Notes under the pieces: generated by a model
Told to the model about the DNA's origin: nothing
Databases searched by the model: none
What the model saw: only the letters and a program-made list of their open reading frames with translations
Program-made: the position numbers and the translations under genes
From: CAVOJV01 sp963696325
Lineage (GTDB): Bacteria; Pseudomonadota; Gammaproteobacteria; Competibacterales; Competibacteraceae
Direction of reading: 5' to 3'
NCBI GenBank assembly: GCA_963696325.1
Contig: CAVOJV010000062.1
Span: 20,350 to 84,349, forward strand
Length of the DNA stretch: 64,000 nucleotides
Shown here: positions 18,231 to 26,966 of the stretch, one piece after another
Position numbering within the stretch: position 1 is the stretch's first letter
How the letters are laid out: each line of letters opens with the position of its first letter

Positions 18231-19928
18231 CTAGGGATCTTTAAAATGCAGATATCCCCCTTCATGAATCGCGGAAGTCATGCTCATTTCATAATTACAA
18301 CGCAACTGGTCGATATATTTCTTCTGTTTCAACAAGACCTGAATCTTAGCCCGCAGTTCTTGGGCGTCAATCGGTTTCACGAGAAAGTCATCACTCTCAG
18401 CTTCAATTCCAGTTATCCTGCTCTCCCGGTCGTTTAAACTGGTGGTAAAGATGATAGGGATACTACAGGTTTTGTCTGATGTCTTGAATCGCCGGCAAAC
18501 CTCATATCCATCCATGCCCGGCAGCATAATGTCTAATATGATCAAATCGATTGTTTCTTCTTGAGCGAATGCAAGAGCTTCCTGACCATTATTAGCTACA
18601 TGTACCGTATAATTCGGTTGCATCAGGTGGACTTGCATGAGTTTTACTTGCATGGGGTCAACTTCAACAAGAAGAATCTGGTAATGAATCTCAGAAGCTC
18701 CCGACGTTGCTTTTGATACTCCGCTAACAGAAGGTCTTTGTTCTGATCTGTCTTGAAACGCTACGACGTTGGTTTGTTGGTTCGGGTGCCGTATCGAGTC
18801 GATGGAGGGCAATTGTTCCAACATACCATGGCGTTGGCTTGCCTCAAAATTAAAGGTCCCTTCAAATAGCCTGTTCGGAGTTCCACTTAGAATCCAGCCA
18901 TTGTCGCCCTCTTTTACGTAAATAGTGGCCTGCGGGTCATACCACCTGCATCGGAAAGGAAGTACCGTAATCGCTTTCGTGGTCACGAGCTGCAGGTCGT
19001 GCGCGACAAAACAACTGGCTACAGCACCGGTTCCACAGGCGAGGGTTTCCCGATTTATACCACGTTCAAAACAACGGTATTCCAGTATATGGTCCTGCGT
19101 AATATTGACGAAATTGATGTTAATACCCATCGGGAAGAGGTCTGGATAATATTTGTTGATGTAAGAACCGATATGATGAATTAACCAGGACCCAAAGCTC
19201 GCTCTTTTGTCGATCCCTTCTGAGTCACCGGGTTTTGGTATGGGAGAGGTAAAAATCATCTTAGCCAGTTGTGGAAGCGAAAACCCCGCCTCCGGAAAGA
19301 TTACTAAATGAGGCTCCCCAGTGAAAACCAGATAACCAGAAAGGAATAATGATGTCGCATTGCTAAATGGAGCTAAGTCATAGCTTCGAAAAGGTATCTT
19401 GATGTCTCTTATAAGATCAAGACGGTCTCCATAGGGAGCTGTCACCGATTGCTTCAACATTCTCGTCGGCAAGCGCTCAGGATTACCGATAATTACGGAA
19501 CTTGATAAATCGTTCGGGTTTTTACCAATGCTCATCACCTCTGGAACTGAAAGTGGTATTTCCACCATGATCTGAGCGGAAGCAATACCGTATCGGTGAC
19601 GGAGGTAATCAGAAATACATAATAAGCCATTACCACAACAAAATGCTTCTTCCCCATTAGGTTCGAACATCCTGAAAATAAATTGAGCCCTTGTGACGTC
19701 AGGAATATTGTCCCAATAATCACGAATCCGGTTGATGGACGCAAGGGTGTCGAGCCGACATCGCTGTATTATCAGAAGATTGTCCGAGCCGACGCCAAAA
19801 CAAGGATTAGTTGCGTAATACGCAAAGCTTGATTTTTCTGATTCAGGCAATAACAGCTTGTCAGTTTCATCCACAATAACGAAATTATTGCCATAAGCCG
19901 TATATTTGGTAAAAGGTATTTGCTTCAT
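18231..19928 (-). CDS. DapF-like epimerase fused to receiver domain
   Basis: A 565-residue fusion. Residues 1-360 follow diaminopimelate epimerase: PFTKYTAYGNNFVIVD, FGVGSDNLLII, FRMFEPNGEEAFCCGNG (first catalytic Cys about 98), TGEPHLVIF in place of the usual GNPH, and FERGINRETLACGTGAVA (second catalytic Cys 298). Both cysteines are present, so PLP-independent epimerase or racemase activity is plausible, but the Asn to Glu change at the substrate loop suggests a substrate other than diaminopimelate. After a low-complexity linker, residues 416-535 form a response-regulator receiver with phosphoacceptor Asp466 (LIILDIMLPGMDGYEV), a Thr switch in FTTSLND and Lys518 (FLVKPID). One acidic-pocket residue is changed (VEVD instead of VEDD). 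The tail resembles the linker that leads into GGDEF domains in nearby genes and stops there. It is the first gene of a leftward operon. Confidence 0.88.
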   Translation of the reverse strand: MKQIPFTKYTAYGNNFVIVDETDKLLLPESEKSSFAYYATNPCFGVGSDNLLIIQRCRLDTLASINRIRDYWDNIPDVTRAQFIFRMFEPNGEEAFCCGNGLLCISDYLRHRYGIASAQIMVEIPLSVPEVMSIGKNPNDLSSSVIIGNPERLPTRMLKQSVTAPYGDRLDLIRDIKIPFRSYDLAPFSNATSLFLSGYLVFTGEPHLVIFPEAGFSLPQLAKMIFTSPIPKPGDSEGIDKRASFGSWLIHHIGSYINKYYPDLFPMGININFVNITQDHILEYRCFERGINRETLACGTGAVASCFVAHDLQLVTTKAITVLPFRCRWYDPQATIYVKEGDNGWILSGTPNRLFEGTFNFEASQRHGMLEQLPSIDSIRHPNQQTNVVAFQDRSEQRPSVSGVSKATSGASEIHYQILLVEVDPMQVKLMQVHLMQPNYTVHVANNGQEALAFAQEETIDLIILDIMLPGMDGYEVCRRFKTSDKTCSIPIIFTTSLNDRESRITGIEAESDDFLVKPIDAQELRAKIQVLLKQKKYIDQLRCNYEMSMTSAIHEGGYLHFKDP

Positions 19929-20784
19929 GCTTGAAAACTCTAGAAATCCGTTTTCACAAAAAGGATTGCGTGGTGAATCCTCGGTTTTAACGGCATAAGT
20001 CCAGCATAACTTATACCAGCTCCGAAAAAACGACCGGAAGATACCCCAATGATGAGATAGCGCAGGCCCTTGAGATGTCGAGCGGATTTCTTAAATCCAC
20101 GCCAGAGCGGCAGAACAGAAGCGCCGGAAGCGAACCTTTGCGCCGCTGCGAGTTGGTACCGCAAGCATTTTCAGCTCCTGATTTACGTGGGAGGAGTAAA
20201 GCGATGTCCCGGGAGCAATTAGGTACGATTGAGTTGATTAGGTGTAAGCAAGTGACAAAAATAGGCCGCATAAGGTAATCCCATGAAGATCCCGCCTGAG
20301 CGGCGAGCAGGGAGTAGAGCGAAAGCAAAAGGTTTTTAACATTAGATAGTTAGATCCCGTTCCCGCGGACATTCATCAGCTTCCACAATATTTGCATAAA
20401 TTGTGCAAGGTCAGCTTACCGGGAAGGTCCGCCTGACACGACACCTGTGAAAGCGAGCCATGTGCACCCGCAAGTCGACCGCATCGTCCAGCCGGCCAAG
20501 CGATTTGACAGGGGGTGCTTATCGAGCATTGCGAGAAAGCGCCGTCGCTCGGGGGGTCACGGTATACTTGGGCCTTTGGCATTTGAGTAAAACGATGAAG
20601 CAATGGCCTAAGCATTTGATTCCTGGACTGGAATAGCCTGAAGAGAGTTGCTTAGTTGAACTTAGGCCACTAACAAACGACCGAAAACTATGCTCTATTG
20701 CCGTTATGAAATACGTTAATATAGTTAATCTCGATGAAAAGTAAAAACGTTCATAATGCTAAGAGAACCCTGAGGCTTGCTTAG
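19929..20784. other. Large divergent intergenic region
   Basis: About 855 bases between the epimerase-receiver and kinase genes. No convincing gene is seen. A stretch around 20500-20635 reads weakly as the end of an ORF (KTMKQWPKHLIPGLE before a stop at 20634) but has no start or recognisable family, and 20055-20330 is GC-richer than the surroundings, like inserted debris. Both divergent promoters must lie here. Confidence 0.45.
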
Positions 20785-22872
20785 ATGTTCACCTCATTAA
20801 AATCGAAGATTATATTGTTAATCGTATTAATAATGACAGTAACCGCTGCCGCGATTATGTATTCAACTCATACGCATGTTGGGCAAGCCATGCTGAAGGC
20901 GCAAGAAGCATCGGCGCAAAATGTACTTCAGTTAGTAGAGCTAAATATCACGGGAGGCTACAATCAACTAATTTCTGACAAGGTCGAAATTATTTCGCGG
21001 TTGTCAGGCGAACTCAAACACATAGCCAGCATTTGCACATCGGTATTAAACGAGTTCATAAAACTCACTGAAAAGAATAAGCTAACTGAAGAAGATGCCA
21101 AGGATAGCGCGCTAAAATGGGTAAAAACGGGTAACTTAGAAAAGGGCGAGCTGTTCATATTTGATAGAAGCGGTACCATCGTAGGACATCCAGATTCTAC
21201 GTTACAGGGGAGTTCCATCGCAACGATCCGTGATCTAAAAGGTCGTTTTATCATGAGGACTATGCGGGATGATGCCTTAAATACCGCAGGAGATACTGCA
21301 GTGTTTTTCTGGAAAAAATCTCCAGAAGATGCAGGTAGAAAAAAAATCGCATATTTTATGCCGATTTCCCAGTGGAAATGGACGTTAGTAGTCGCGTTAG
21401 ATTTTGATGATATTGAGGCTGAAAGTCAGAAAAAAATGGAGACGATTATTAAGGTGCTCGGAACCACTTTTGCCAAGATTCAGATTGCCAATACTGGCTA
21501 CGCATTCCTGTTTACTGGACAAAAAAAGATGTTGATACCGCCGCCAGGGTACCAGTCAGTAGATTATAGTGATTTCAAAAACGAAAGTAACGGACATCTA
21601 CTGTTAGATGATCTAATCGAAGCTTCATCAGGCGACAGATCCATCCGTTATACTGATGCACTCTCCGGCAAAAATAGCATTTTAGAGGCCTATGTCAGTT
21701 ATTTTCGTGCATTTGACTGGTATCTGGTTGTTGCTGTTCCAATTCAAGAGATCGAAGCGCCCGCAAAGACATTGGTGGCACGCGAAAGCTTGATTATATC
21801 CTTTATTTTTCTGGGCAGTCTGGTCCCGGCTTTCTTCTTCGTAACGAAAGTTTCACGACCTTTGAATATTTTAACTTCTTATGCGAAAGAACTTCCAAGT
21901 TATAACTTCTTGGCTGAAGATAAAGATACCGGGCTTATTGAGAAACTTCCAATTAGATACAAGGATGAAGTGGGACGTTTAGCGGAGTCGTTTATCTTTA
22001 TGAAAGCAGAGTTGAGAAAAACCATCAAGCACGCTATTGACTCTAATGCCGCCAAAGAACGCCTGGAACGGGAGGCCGCTGAGGAGGCTAATCGCGCAAA
22101 GAGCGAGTTTTTGGCCAATATGAGTCATGAGCTGCGCACGCCTCTTAACCATATTATTGGATTTACGGAGCTGGTGGTAGATAAGAATTTCGGGGAGCTA
22201 AACGAAATTCAAGAGGATTACATGAACGATGTGCTGAGCAGCAGCCGACATCTCCTATCTCTTATTAACGACATCCTCGATCTCTCTAAAGTGGAAGCTG
22301 GCAAGCTCGAGTTACAACTGTCTAGCGTCGATGTAGAAATGATATTAGATAGAAGCGTCATTATGATAAAAGAAAAGACTTTGAAACATGGCATACAGTT
22401 GACTTTACAAAAGGGGCAACTTCCCGAAATGTTCTACGCGGATGAACGTAAACTGAAGCAAGTGTTGTTTAATCTTCTTTCCAATGCGAGTAAGTTTACC
22501 CCCGATAACGGCTGGATCAAACTGGGGGTACAGGAAATCGCTGATCCCGCTGGTTATGGGGAAGTAGGCGACACAAAAATGCCGTCTGATGGCGATCAGA
22601 ATGGCAGTACTCAAACGACGGGAGATAAGAAGTACCTTGAGTTCTCGATCGCTGATAATGGAATTGGGATCCTGCCAGAAGATCGGGTACGGATTTTTGC
22701 TCCATTTGAACAGGTTGATAGTTCTTCGAGCCGAAAATATCAGGGCACGGGATTAGGCTTAACATTGACTAAACAACTGGTTGAACTGCATGGAGGGAGG
22801 ATAACAGTCGAGAGTGAGGGTGTAAATAGAGGAAGTACCTTTCGATTCTTCATTCCTATCAACCCATTTTAG
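20785..22872 (+). CDS. Membrane sensor histidine kinase
   Basis: A 695-residue kinase with a membrane helix at residues 8-27, a periplasmic dCACHE-like sensor (about 30-330, with repeats of the FIFDRSGTIVGHPD and WTLVVALD type), a second helix at about 335-355, a HAMP region, a coiled linker, then HisKA with phospho-acceptor His448 (NMSHELRTPLNHIIGF) and an HATPase with N box FNLLSNASKF and G boxes IADNGIGI and GTGLGLTL. No receiver is attached. The triple-receiver cyclase 125 bases downstream is the obvious partner; the divergent epimerase-receiver is another candidate. Confidence 0.9.
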   Translation: MFTSLKSKIILLIVLIMTVTAAAIMYSTHTHVGQAMLKAQEASAQNVLQLVELNITGGYNQLISDKVEIISRLSGELKHIASICTSVLNEFIKLTEKNKLTEEDAKDSALKWVKTGNLEKGELFIFDRSGTIVGHPDSTLQGSSIATIRDLKGRFIMRTMRDDALNTAGDTAVFFWKKSPEDAGRKKIAYFMPISQWKWTLVVALDFDDIEAESQKKMETIIKVLGTTFAKIQIANTGYAFLFTGQKKMLIPPPGYQSVDYSDFKNESNGHLLLDDLIEASSGDRSIRYTDALSGKNSILEAYVSYFRAFDWYLVVAVPIQEIEAPAKTLVARESLIISFIFLGSLVPAFFFVTKVSRPLNILTSYAKELPSYNFLAEDKDTGLIEKLPIRYKDEVGRLAESFIFMKAELRKTIKHAIDSNAAKERLEREAAEEANRAKSEFLANMSHELRTPLNHIIGFTELVVDKNFGELNEIQEDYMNDVLSSSRHLLSLINDILDLSKVEAGKLELQLSSVDVEMILDRSVIMIKEKTLKHGIQLTLQKGQLPEMFYADERKLKQVLFNLLSNASKFTPDNGWIKLGVQEIADPAGYGEVGDTKMPSDGDQNGSTQTTGDKKYLEFSIADNGIGILPEDRVRIFAPFEQVDSSSSRKYQGTGLGLTLTKQLVELHGGRITVESEGVNRGSTFRFFIPINPF

Positions 22873-22997
22873 GATTCCGCTCAAGACGGAGCAGCCGAGA
22901 GATTTGTTCAGGCTTGGCGGGAGTGGTCAAAGCGTGCTGTTCGGTGATTTTGTTTTTTGCATACAGTAGGAAACCGTTTTTATGGAGGATATGTTTT

Positions 22998-24800
22998 ATG
23001 GAAAATAATACGATCCTGGTAATAGAAGATAATAAAATGAACATGAAGCTAGTTAGAAGCCTTCTACAGCTTCGAAAAGTTAGAGTGTTCGAGGCCGAGG
23101 ATGCGGAAATGGGGATTTTAATGGCGGAAAAGAATCTGCCGGATCTCATTCTGATGGATGTTCAACTTCCCGGAATGGATGGCTTGGCAGCCACTCGTCT
23201 GATAAAGCATAATCCGTCTTTGAAACATATTCCTGTAGTAGCGCTGACCTCACACGCTATGCGAGGAGATGAAGAAAAAGCTCGGGATGCTGGCTGCGAC
23301 GGCTATATTAGTAAGCCGATTGATACCCGAGGATTTCTGGATACTCTTGCCAGGTATCTTAAGAATCAGCAGGACGACTGCCAGGAGAATAAAATGCAAC
23401 CTGAAACAATGACATCCGATGAACGTAAGCCAAAAATATTAATCGTTGATGACGAACTAATGAATGTCAAGCTGATGCGGGCGATCCTTGCAACAGAAAG
23501 ATTTGAGATCTTTGAAGCTCATGACGGTGTAACGGCGTTGAGGATAACTGAGGAGGTTAAGGTAGATCTAATTCTGCTCGATGTCATGATGCCGGGTATG
23601 GATGGGTATGAGGTTACGCAGATACTGAAGAACAGCCCGCAAAGCAAAAGCATACCTGTCATCTTGGTTACCGCCTTAAGTGGTCGAGACGATAAGATGC
23701 GAGGGCTGGAGGTTGGCGCGGACGAATTTCTAACCAAGCCAGTCAACAAGATTGAAATTTTGGCCAGAGTTCGATCGATGCTTCAGCTTAGACAGTATGA
23801 GGAGCAGATGAATGTGCGTGTCAGGTCTGAAGAGGCGTTTTCGGTTCGACCCGTTGATGAAGGTTCGCCGAAGAAGCAAAAGATCCGTCCCCGGGTGCTT
23901 TTAGTGGAAGACAATGAAAAGGACATTAAATTAATTCAAAACCTCATTGGCAACGAATCGTATGAGGTTATCCTGACGAGATCTGGTGAGGAAGCTATCG
24001 AGATAGCTCAGAGAGAAAGGATTGATTTGATTCTTCAGGATATCCTGCTTCCTGGTATGAATGGTTTCGAAGTATGTCACTATCTTAAGAATAAAAAGGA
24101 AACCTGTGATATACAGATTGTTATGATTACCTGCTTGAATGATCTGGAGAGCAAGCTGAAAGGTGTTGAACAAGGTGTGGATGATTTTCTTGTGAAACCG
24201 ATTGATAGCCGTGAACTCAAATCTAGAATTAATGTTCTTCTTAAGAAAAAAGCTTATCTCGACGAGCTTCATTCTCACTACGATAAGGCGTTAAGTTTGG
24301 CTATCAGCGATGGGTTAACGGGATTATACAACCAGGGGTATTTTAAACGCTATTTGGATCTGGAGATCGAACGGTCATTAAAACAGGGCTATCCGGTGGG
24401 GTTAGTTATGATTGATTTAGATGATTTTAAGAAATACAATGATTTTTTTGGGCATGCTATTGGTGACGTGGTTCTGCAGGAGTTTGCGCGCATTATCAGA
24501 GCTAATGTTCGAGAAATTGACCTGTCGGCTCGGTATGGTGGTGAGGAATTCGCTGTCGTGTTCCCATACGCAGAGAGGGAGAATATTCTGCGTATAATAG
24601 AAAGAATTCGAGACGCACTGCGTGATCATAGGTTTCCTGAGAAATGTATTTCATCCTTAGGCAATGTAACTGCTAGTATTGGAGTGGCGTTTTGTCCTGC
24701 GAACGCTATCACGGCGGAAGATTTGATTGAAAAAGCAGATTATATGCTTTACCGTGCCAAGAAATCCGGCAAAAATCGGGTATGTATTTTCAATTCGTAA
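22998..24800 (+). CDS. Triple-receiver diguanylate cyclase
   Basis: About 600 residues: REC1 (5-120, DivK-like, LILMDVQLPGMDGLAA), REC2 (about 142-260, LILLDVMMPGMDGYEV), REC3 (about 296-412, LILQDILLPGMNGFEV with FLVKPID) and GGDEF (about 430-600). The cyclase active site is intact (ARYGGEEFAVVF), and REID five residues before it is an intact I-site for product inhibition. All three receivers keep the phospho-Asp, although REC3 has Gln beside it. ATG at 22998 has GGAGG nine bases upstream; the longer frame from 22914 has no ribosome-binding support. It should make c-di-GMP in response to phosphorylation by the preceding kinase. Confidence 0.9.
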   Translation: MENNTILVIEDNKMNMKLVRSLLQLRKVRVFEAEDAEMGILMAEKNLPDLILMDVQLPGMDGLAATRLIKHNPSLKHIPVVALTSHAMRGDEEKARDAGCDGYISKPIDTRGFLDTLARYLKNQQDDCQENKMQPETMTSDERKPKILIVDDELMNVKLMRAILATERFEIFEAHDGVTALRITEEVKVDLILLDVMMPGMDGYEVTQILKNSPQSKSIPVILVTALSGRDDKMRGLEVGADEFLTKPVNKIEILARVRSMLQLRQYEEQMNVRVRSEEAFSVRPVDEGSPKKQKIRPRVLLVEDNEKDIKLIQNLIGNESYEVILTRSGEEAIEIAQRERIDLILQDILLPGMNGFEVCHYLKNKKETCDIQIVMITCLNDLESKLKGVEQGVDDFLVKPIDSRELKSRINVLLKKKAYLDELHSHYDKALSLAISDGLTGLYNQGYFKRYLDLEIERSLKQGYPVGLVMIDLDDFKKYNDFFGHAIGDVVLQEFARIIRANVREIDLSARYGGEEFAVVFPYAERENILRIIERIRDALRDHRFPEKCISSLGNVTASIGVAFCPANAITAEDLIEKADYMLYRAKKSGKNRVCIFNS

Positions 24801-24957
24801 AGCAATGTATTACAGGCTGACGGAGAGATACATTTCCGGCAGTTGCTATCGAGAAGGACCTTATGAGAAATGGTCAAGTGTTGTGTATGGAGCTGATGTC
24901 AGGTGGCCAATTTCTCTTGATCTTCCCGAACTCCATCCTTGAATGAAATTCCCTCAG

Positions 24958-25257
24958 TCACTTCAGGCAAGCAGACAGTCCCACGCGGGTTGAGCCACCG
25001 GCGCTCAGCACTTTGACCAGCATGAACACCCTGGCCAGGATGCTCTTTCTGGAGATACAACCAGGGGCCTTTTCCTTGCGCGGTCTTACCGCGGCGAAAG
25101 TTGATTCAATCGGACTAGTGGCCCCGATATGAATTCAGGGCTCCGCTGGAAAATCGCAGAGTGCCAACAGCACCTCCCGATCTTTTTACAAGCATGCTGC
25201 CGGCTTGGGATACTTCGGAGGATATACGGTCAGGAAGTGATCAAACTTAAATTCCAC
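24958..25257 (-). pseudogene. IS256-family transposase fragment
   Basis: On the minus strand one frame reads KFDHFLTVYPPKYPKPAACL, a stop, KDREVLLALCDFPAEP, a stop, then IHIGATSPIESTFAAVRPRK and ISRKSILARVFMLVKVL. This matches the C-terminal part of IS256-type transposases (the TNPIESTFATVR signature). Two in-frame stops and the missing N-terminal half mark it as debris. Confidence 0.75.
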
Positions 25258-25269
25258 ACCCTTATTTAC

Positions 25270-25310
25270 GCCTCACGTGCAGAGGGTACTTAGGCCTCAC
25301 GTGCAGAGGG
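25270..25310 (+). repeat. Two 17-base direct repeats
   Basis: GCCTCACGTGCAGAGGG occurs at 25270-25286 and 25294-25310, a 24-base period with a 7-base spacer. It lies between two transposase fragments and may be a relic of an IS boundary or a local duplication. Only two copies are present. Confidence 0.6.
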
Positions 25311-25478
25311 CCTTAGGGTGGCCCCAGAAGTTGGATCACGTGTTGTTGAGGGGGCTTGAGGTTTAACACCCGCGCTGCCTGGTCCGCGATCAGTAGCACA
25401 TGAATACCCACAAAGAGCTTAACACCCAGCGCAGGGTCCGAAAATTGTCAAGGTGGTTGTCGCCTCGGGGTTTAAATC

Positions 25479-25772
25479 TCAAGCGGCTTTTTTGGTGTCG
25501 GTTTTCTCCGCCTTTGGATCGTTTACTTTGGCATCAGTCTGATCCGGATTCAGGTGAACGAGCTGGATTCTTTGCCAATTCCGGATCGCTCCCCGCCACC
25601 GCAGTGGATTGCGTGTACGGGCGCCCTCGTAGACGGCTTTGCGCCGATCCAGAAGTGTCCCGTCAAGGCCGGCCTGGCGCTAGGCCGGGGTGACGAAGCG
25701 GATCGCGCTGTGGTGTTTGTGGTTGTACCCTTCCACCAAGCCAGTGACCCACTGCCGAGCTTGAACTTCCGG
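25479..25772 (-). pseudogene. IS3-family transposase C-terminal fragment
   Basis: Minus-strand frame: ARQWVTGLVEGYNHKHHSAI, RFVTPA, a stop, then RQAGLDGTLLDRRKAVYEGA, NPLRWRGAIRNWQRIQLVHL, and a tail ending at a TGA. This is the end of the integrase-core OrfB of an IS3-type element, with one internal stop and no 5' part. Confidence 0.75.
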
Positions 25773-25774
25773 CG

Positions 25775-26206
25775 TTGGAGTGGATGAAAGTGCGGGCCTG
25801 CGGGTTGCTGAGTGGCCTGGGGACCGGGGTGATCCGCTGGCCGCAACACGTCGCCGAGCAGAGCGAGCGGTCCGCCGCCACCCGTATCCGCCTGGAACAG
25901 ACTCGCGGCTATTTCGACCGCCACCGCGACCGCATTCATTACGATAGGTACCTCGCCGCCGGCTGCCCGATGGCCTCGGGCGTGATCGAGGGGGCCTGCC
26001 GCCATGTGGTCAAGGATCGGATGGAGCGGGGCCGGCATGCACTGGACTCTGCCCGGCGCCCAGGCCCTGCTGAACCTGCGCTGCGTGTGCCCCCCAGGGT
26101 GACTGGGACCACTTCATGAACCCGTTACATCCAGAACGAAACGGCGTGCTTCTATGCGAGCATCCCGATCAAACCCAACCCTGCCCATCTTCGCCTCGTC
26201 GCCTGA
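25775..26206 (+). pseudogene. ISKra4-type transposase C-terminal fragment
   Basis: The plus-strand frame reads HYDRYLAAGCPMASGVIEGA and CRHVVKDRMER, the ISKra4-family signature. It then shifts frame to MHWTLPGAQALLNLRCV and again to NETACFYASIPIKPNPAHLR before a stop at 26204. At least two frameshifts and the absence of the N-terminal domains show decay. It abuts the IS3 fragment directly, so one element recombined into the other. Confidence 0.72.
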
Positions 26207-26245
26207 GCCCGGGGCCCGTTCGACTGATTACGCCCCTAAGTATTG

Positions 26246-26893
26246 TTAGCTTGATGATGCCGTTGGATAAAGATAAACGGTATATTCTTCCAGGCCGTAA
26301 TCGTTGCGAATAAGGAAATGCTTGGTTACCTGCTTGGTCAAAAACCAAGCGAGTGAATCAAAGGGCAGATGGAATAGATCCTCTTCCTTGCTATCTACTT
26401 GATTGGATCTCACATTAAATGCTATACCTTTTCTACAGTAAGGGAATACTCTCTCGATCATGGAACAAAAATATTTAAACATTTGCTCGAAGGATAGATT
26501 TATTTTCTCCGTGAACACACCGTTCATAACTATATAATCAAAATTACCTAAGCTTATACCTGGATCCAAAATATCCAAATTAAAAAACTTTATATTTGGA
26601 TATTTTTTCTGACTGACCTCAATGAAATCGCTGGAGATATCCAAGCCCGCATATTCAATATTAGATATTCCTTTCTTATTAATGTAATCATACAGCCCGG
26701 CCGTACCGCAACCAAAATCAAGTATTTTCACCGGTTCGCCTCTCTTTTTTTTAATAATTTCGAGCATCACCCGATATCGCTTTTCCGCATCTTTGGGGTC
26801 TTGCCAGTCAACGCCAAGATGTGAATCGCCGAAGCGCTGCAAACATTTCTCATAGTGATTGACGATATCAAGATAAGGCTTGCGCTCATCCAT
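26246..26893 (-). CDS. SAM-dependent methyltransferase
   Basis: A 215-residue class I methyltransferase. Motif I is VKILDFGCGTAGLYDYI, motif II YAGLDISSDFIEVSQKKY, and the motif IV region is FDYIVMNGVFTEK. No signal peptide or extra domain is present. The acceptor substrate is unknown. It shares orientation and AT-rich composition with the two binding-protein genes upstream (74-base gap), so the three may form an operon, or it may belong with the epimerase system. Confidence 0.82.
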   Translation of the reverse strand: MDERKPYLDIVNHYEKCLQRFGDSHLGVDWQDPKDAEKRYRVMLEIIKKKRGEPVKILDFGCGTAGLYDYINKKGISNIEYAGLDISSDFIEVSQKKYPNIKFFNLDILDPGISLGNFDYIVMNGVFTEKINLSFEQMFKYFCSMIERVFPYCRKGIAFNVRSNQVDSKEEDLFHLPFDSLAWFLTKQVTKHFLIRNDYGLEEYTVYLYPTASSS

Positions 26894-26966
26894 AAGGATT
26901 CTCCGATATAAAATTCCAGTAATTTCTGATCTGGACTTGATTATTGATTAGCTATAATCTGAATAG

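Noticed and set aside
13986..19928. Opine-metallophore operon (staphylopine type)
   Set aside because: A DapF-like enzyme and an MFS protein fit superficially, but no nicotianamine-synthase-like or opine dehydrogenase gene can be seen, and the 522-residue protein shows no such motifs.
18231..19928. Ordinary housekeeping dapF
   Set aside because: Altered substrate loop (GEPH), extra length, fused receiver and location in an AT-rich island argue against it being the lysine-pathway enzyme.
25270..25310. Possible CRISPR from two 17-base repeats
   Set aside because: Only two units with a 7-base spacer and no Cas genes; better explained as IS debris.
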